Part shown: in pieces, positions 61,008 to 64,000 of the stretch
Layout of the letters: every line of letters begins with the position of its first letter
Numbering within the stretch: the first letter of the stretch is position 1
Translations under genes and position numbers: made by a program
NCBI GenBank assembly: GCA_964651705.1
Contig: CAZYWZ010000007.1
Span: 1-64,000, forward strand
DNA: 64,000 nt
From: JADLBR01 sp964651705
Lineage (GTDB): Bacteria; Verrucomicrobiota; Verrucomicrobiia; JADLBR01
Direction of reading: 5' to 3'
The notes under the pieces: generated by a model
Database searches by the model: none
What the model was told of the DNA's origin: nothing
Seen by the model: the letters and a program-made list of their open reading frames with translations, nothing else

Positions 61008-62626
61008 GAATGGTGTTACTCGCTCTTAATGTGGCGGCGTCAACGGCAATCTCTGCCGCACTTCTACCGGCGGCAGGAAGTGCCCCCGACGGCACTCCGG
61101 AAGGCATCGCCTGCTGCGTGCCGCCGCTCCCGGCGCTATCCTTTGCGGAAAACAACCAACCAAAACGCCCGGCCGCTCCCTCCCTGCCCAAGGGAGAGAA
61201 GCAGCTCTTTGTCGATAGCGTGATGATCCGGCAGAAGCAGGGGATCACACGGGTCGTCCACCCGCCGAAGAAGCTGGAGCAGCCTGTGCTGAGGGCCGAG
61301 ATGCCGTGGGAATGGACGGAGCAGGACGGCACCCCTGACAGACGAGTCAACATTTACGGAACGGTGCTGCGCGATGAAAAGACCGGCGCTTTCCAGATGT
61401 GGTATGCGGACGCCGGCCATGTGCTTTACGCCACCTCGAAGGACGGTGTTCGCTGGGAGCGTCCCATTCTCAACATCGCGGGCAAGAACAACCGGACCAA
61501 TCTGGGACTGCACAGCCCGAGCATCATCCGCGACCCCTTCGAGAACGATGCGCGGAAACGGTACAAGGCCCTCGGCAGCCACAGCGCGGGCGTGGACGAT
61601 GCCAGGCTGCAAAGGCTCAAGGACAAGTTTGAGCTCGTGTCCTGGTATCGGGACAAGACCCATCGCCTTTATTACGCGGCATATTCCGCCGACGGCCTGC
61701 GCTGGACGATCGAGCCGGAGCCGATCCTGCTTGGGTGTGACACCATCACCTTGTCACAAGATCCCGCGACGGGCGAATACCTGGCGTTTCACAAGCGCCA
61801 GGGAGATCCGCGCGTGGTGGGCATTCGTCAGGTCTTTCTTTCGGTCAGCAAGGACTTGGAGCACTGGTCCGAGCCTCACCCTGTGGTGGTGGCGGATGAG
61901 GTGGATCACAGGGAAGCGCGAAAGCTCAAAGGCGGCACCTACTCGGAGTTCTACAATGTCTCCGCGTTCCCTTATGGCGGACAGTGGCTCGGTTTTGCGA
62001 CGCATTTCCGCCGGGTCGAACCCCCATCGGCCTTGTTTGGGAACGACGAGGTCAACGGCGTCAAACGGTCCGCCGCCGGGATCATTGATGTGCAACTCGT
62101 CCACAGCCGCGACGGGCGTCACTGGCACCGCTGCTCCGACCGCAGTCCGGTGATTCCTCTCGGGCCGCATCCGTATGATGCCGGCAGCATTTTCGGCCTC
62201 TGCAACACTCCCGTCATCGTCGGTGACGAGATGTGGATGTATTACACCGCCGCAACCACGCCTCATGGGGGCCTGCCGCCCGCAAAGGAGCAATCCATCG
62301 CCCGCGCATCCTGGCGGATCGACGGCCTGGCATCTCTGCGGGCGATGGATGTTCCGGGGATGATCGAAAGCCGCGACTTTGTCCCCGAAGGCAGGCATCT
62401 CTTCGTCAACGTTGATGTCCGACGAGGCCAGCTGATGGTGGAGGTGCTGGATGCCGACGGGAAGACCGTCGAAGGCTATGAAAAGGAATCCTCCGCCATA
62501 GGGAACCAGGATTCCGTGAAACTGGCTATCCGATGGAAAGAGGTGGCGTCGCTCCCCGCGGGGATTCCCATCCGCCTGAGATTCCATCTGAAGATCGGAA
62601 ACCTCTACAGCTACCTGATCGATTGA
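61004..62626 (+). CDS. secreted GH32/43-like five-bladed propeller protein
   Basis: 540 residues with a signal peptide (about 1-26). Blocks of the family: KQLFVDSVMIRQKQGITRVV, GAFQMWYADAGHVLYATSKD, YSADGLRWTIEPEPILLGCD, TGEYLAFHKRQGDP, VQLVHSRDGRHW. It resembles glycosyl-hydrolase-like proteins of Planctomycetes and Verrucomicrobia that are annotated only by fold. The usual GH32/43 catalytic Asp-Asp-Glu triad cannot be placed with certainty. It is paralogous to the C-terminal half of the 54382 fusion. Coupled to the preceding gene by ATGA. Confidence 0.75.
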   Translation: MRMVLLALNVAASTAISAALLPAAGSAPDGTPEGIACCVPPLPALSFAENNQPKRPAAPSLPKGEKQLFVDSVMIRQKQGITRVVHPPKKLEQPVLRAEMPWEWTEQDGTPDRRVNIYGTVLRDEKTGAFQMWYADAGHVLYATSKDGVRWERPILNIAGKNNRTNLGLHSPSIIRDPFENDARKRYKALGSHSAGVDDARLQRLKDKFELVSWYRDKTHRLYYAAYSADGLRWTIEPEPILLGCDTITLSQDPATGEYLAFHKRQGDPRVVGIRQVFLSVSKDLEHWSEPHPVVVADEVDHREARKLKGGTYSEFYNVSAFPYGGQWLGFATHFRRVEPPSALFGNDEVNGVKRSAAGIIDVQLVHSRDGRHWHRCSDRSPVIPLGPHPYDAGSIFGLCNTPVIVGDEMWMYYTAATTPHGGLPPAKEQSIARASWRIDGLASLRAMDVPGMIESRDFVPEGRHLFVNVDVRRGQLMVEVLDADGKTVEGYEKESSAIGNQDSVKLAIRWKEVASLPAGIPIRLRFHLKIGNLYSYLID

Positions 62627-62724
62627 AGGAGATTCGTGGATGCCTCCAGATCTATTGACCTAACCATGACCTCCGCGTGAAACAACGCAGCCTACGCCAT
62701 CAACCTCGACCGGAAGAAAGGAAA

Positions 62725-64000
62725 ATGCGCCCCCTCATTATCCTTCTCACCCTGTTGCTCAGCTCCGCCCGCGCGGCCGAGCCGGTGCGCAGCTACGACC
62801 TCGTCGTTATCGGCGGCACGCCGGGCGGCATCGCCTGCGCGGTGCGGGCGGCTCGCGAGGGCTTGAGCGTGGTTCTGGTAAACCGCCACGATCATCTCGG
62901 CGGCATCATGTCCAGCGGGCTCGGGGTCTGGGACACCCTCCACGAGGGTAAACGCTCCCCGATCTATGACGAGGTCCGCCAGGCGATCTTTGACCACTAC
63001 CGCACGACCTATGGCGCGGACTCGCCGCAGTATCGCGACGCGCTGCCCGGCAAGAGTGGCCATACCAACGGGCGCTACGAGCCGCATGTCGCGGAGAAGG
63101 TTTTCGAGGATCTCGCGGCGCGGGAAAAGCGGATCGCGGTGCTGAAAGGTTTCGTCCCCGTGGCGGCGGAGCGCGAGGGCGCGCTGGTTAAGTCGGTGAC
63201 CATCCGCGCGTTTCGGGGAGATGAGACGCGCCTGTTGCGCGGCGAGATTTTTGCCGACTGCACTTACGAGGGCGATCTCGCGGCGCTGGCCAAGGTGCCC
63301 TACCGTGTCGCGCGCGAGCCGCGCGATGAGTTTGGCGAACCGCATGCGGGCATCGTGTTCATGAGGCCCGTCTCACAGCCGCCCGATGCGGAGGCGGCGC
63401 AATTGGCGGCGTCGCACGACAAGTTGAATCTCCGCAAGTTCCCCGGCTGGCAGATCCGGTTGCCCGAAAGCACCGGCGCGGCGGATGACGCGGTGCAGGC
63501 GTGCAACTATCGCACCATCCTGACCACGAATCCCGCCAACCGCGTGCCAATTTCGCAACCCGCCAACTACGATCCGTATTTCCTCAAGACGCTGGAGGTC
63601 TTTTCCGGCGTCAAGTCCATCCCGGGCGACAAGTTCGGATGGAATCGCCCGCAACTGGTCGGACGCCAGACCGCTTACGTCGAGGCGGACTGGGACACGA
63701 GACAGCGCATCATGGACGAACATTGGGAGACGACGCTGGGTCTTCTCTACTTCCTACAGCACGATCCCACCGTGCCGGAAAAGGTGCGCGCCGCTTGGTT
63801 GGATTATGGTCTGGCGAGGGACGAATTCACCGACAACGGTCACCGTCCCTACGAAATCTACGTCCGCGAGGCGCGCCGCATCAGGGGCCGCGCCATCTAC
63901 ACCCAGCACGACGCAATGTTGGCTGCCGGCTTGGCGCGCGCCCCGGTTCACGCGGATAGCATCGCGGTGACGGAGTGGTACATGGACAGTCATTCCTGCA
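62725..64000 (+). CDS. FAD-dependent oxidoreductase (PF12831-like), 3' end beyond the window
   Basis: 425 visible codons. A signal peptide (RPLIILLTLLLSSARA) is followed by YDLVVIGGTPGGIACAVRAA (25-), DHLGGIMSSGLGVWD, FADCTYEGDLAALAKV and NPANRVPISQPANYDPYF. It closely parallels the C-terminal domain of the 57528 fusion, with a 38-nt identical run at the FAD loop. It lies 98 bp after the propeller gene, with AGAAAGGA before the ATG. The C-terminal FAD block is outside the window. Probably the fourth gene of the operon, though the gap could hold a separate promoter. Confidence 0.85.
   Translation, partial: MRPLIILLTLLLSSARAAEPVRSYDLVVIGGTPGGIACAVRAAREGLSVVLVNRHDHLGGIMSSGLGVWDTLHEGKRSPIYDEVRQAIFDHYRTTYGADSPQYRDALPGKSGHTNGRYEPHVAEKVFEDLAAREKRIAVLKGFVPVAAEREGALVKSVTIRAFRGDETRLLRGEIFADCTYEGDLAALAKVPYRVAREPRDEFGEPHAGIVFMRPVSQPPDAEAAQLAASHDKLNLRKFPGWQIRLPESTGAADDAVQACNYRTILTTNPANRVPISQPANYDPYFLKTLEVFSGVKSIPGDKFGWNRPQLVGRQTAYVEADWDTRQRIMDEHWETTLGLLYFLQHDPTVPEKVRAAWLDYGLARDEFTDNGHRPYEIYVREARRIRGRAIYTQHDAMLAAGLARAPVHADSIAVTEWYMDSHSC

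Overview
The window is GC-rich, almost fully coding DNA from a Gram-negative bacterium, most likely a free-living glycan degrader of the PVC superphylum (Verrucomicrobiota or a close relative). The evidence is an OmpL-like beta-barrel porin, a FadL-type outer-membrane protein, formylglycine-type sulfatase, GH127, GH50-like, GH33 and DUF4832 proteins, several PF12831-type FAD oxidoreductases, and abundant palindromic intergenic repeats. No rRNA, tRNA, CRISPR array, phage or transposase gene was recognised. The taxonomic call is inference from family content only.

Layout. 1-7 kb: porin (cut by the window edge), RluA-type pseudouridine synthase, GT2 glycosyltransferase, class-III aminotransferase coupled to a PAP2 phosphatase, and a MoeB-rhodanese protein. 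7.3-10.3 kb: FCD-type GntR regulator, a sulfatase remnant and a GH127 enzyme, all joined by 4-nt start/stop overlaps. 10.5-17.7 kb: LemA with an M48 protease, a GH50-like secreted enzyme, an L,D-transpeptidase, a small lipoprotein and mnmA, followed by a candidate small RNA with an intrinsic terminator. 18.1-32.5 kb: an envelope-glycan island with two SDR-type proteins, an STT3-like membrane transferase, a Tat-exported DUF362 protein with a toroid partner, an LtaS-like sulfatase-fold enzyme, three GT-C-type membrane proteins and two GT2 enzymes. 32.5-40.4 kb: a signalling block with a MglA-like GTPase, a small and a giant roadblock protein, a DUF4388-FHA membrane protein, a receiverless sigma-54 activator, and der.

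40.5-64 kb: catabolic region. A GntR-LacI hybrid repressor diverges from a DUF4832 protein and two sialidases, one of them internally deleted. A FixL/FixJ-like pair and a lone receiver lie in line with a sulfatase, a FadL-type protein and a membrane protein on the minus strand. After a photolyase-related gene comes the most unusual segment (54.3-64 kb). It is a coupled array of FAD oxidoreductases and beta-propeller proteins that includes two giant fusions with the domains in opposite order: FAD then GH32/43-like propeller, and sialidase propeller then golvesin-like domain then FAD. A stand-alone propeller and a stand-alone FAD protein follow. The sialidase operon and the FAD-propeller operon share a leader with a TGGT-N11-ACCA palindrome at the same distance from the start codon, which suggests co-regulation of one glycan-catabolic regulon.

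Most gaps above 150 bp are filled by palindromic repeats in several families. Some have conserved outer flanks around interchangeable hairpin cores, and some lie so close to genes that they supply the stop codons.
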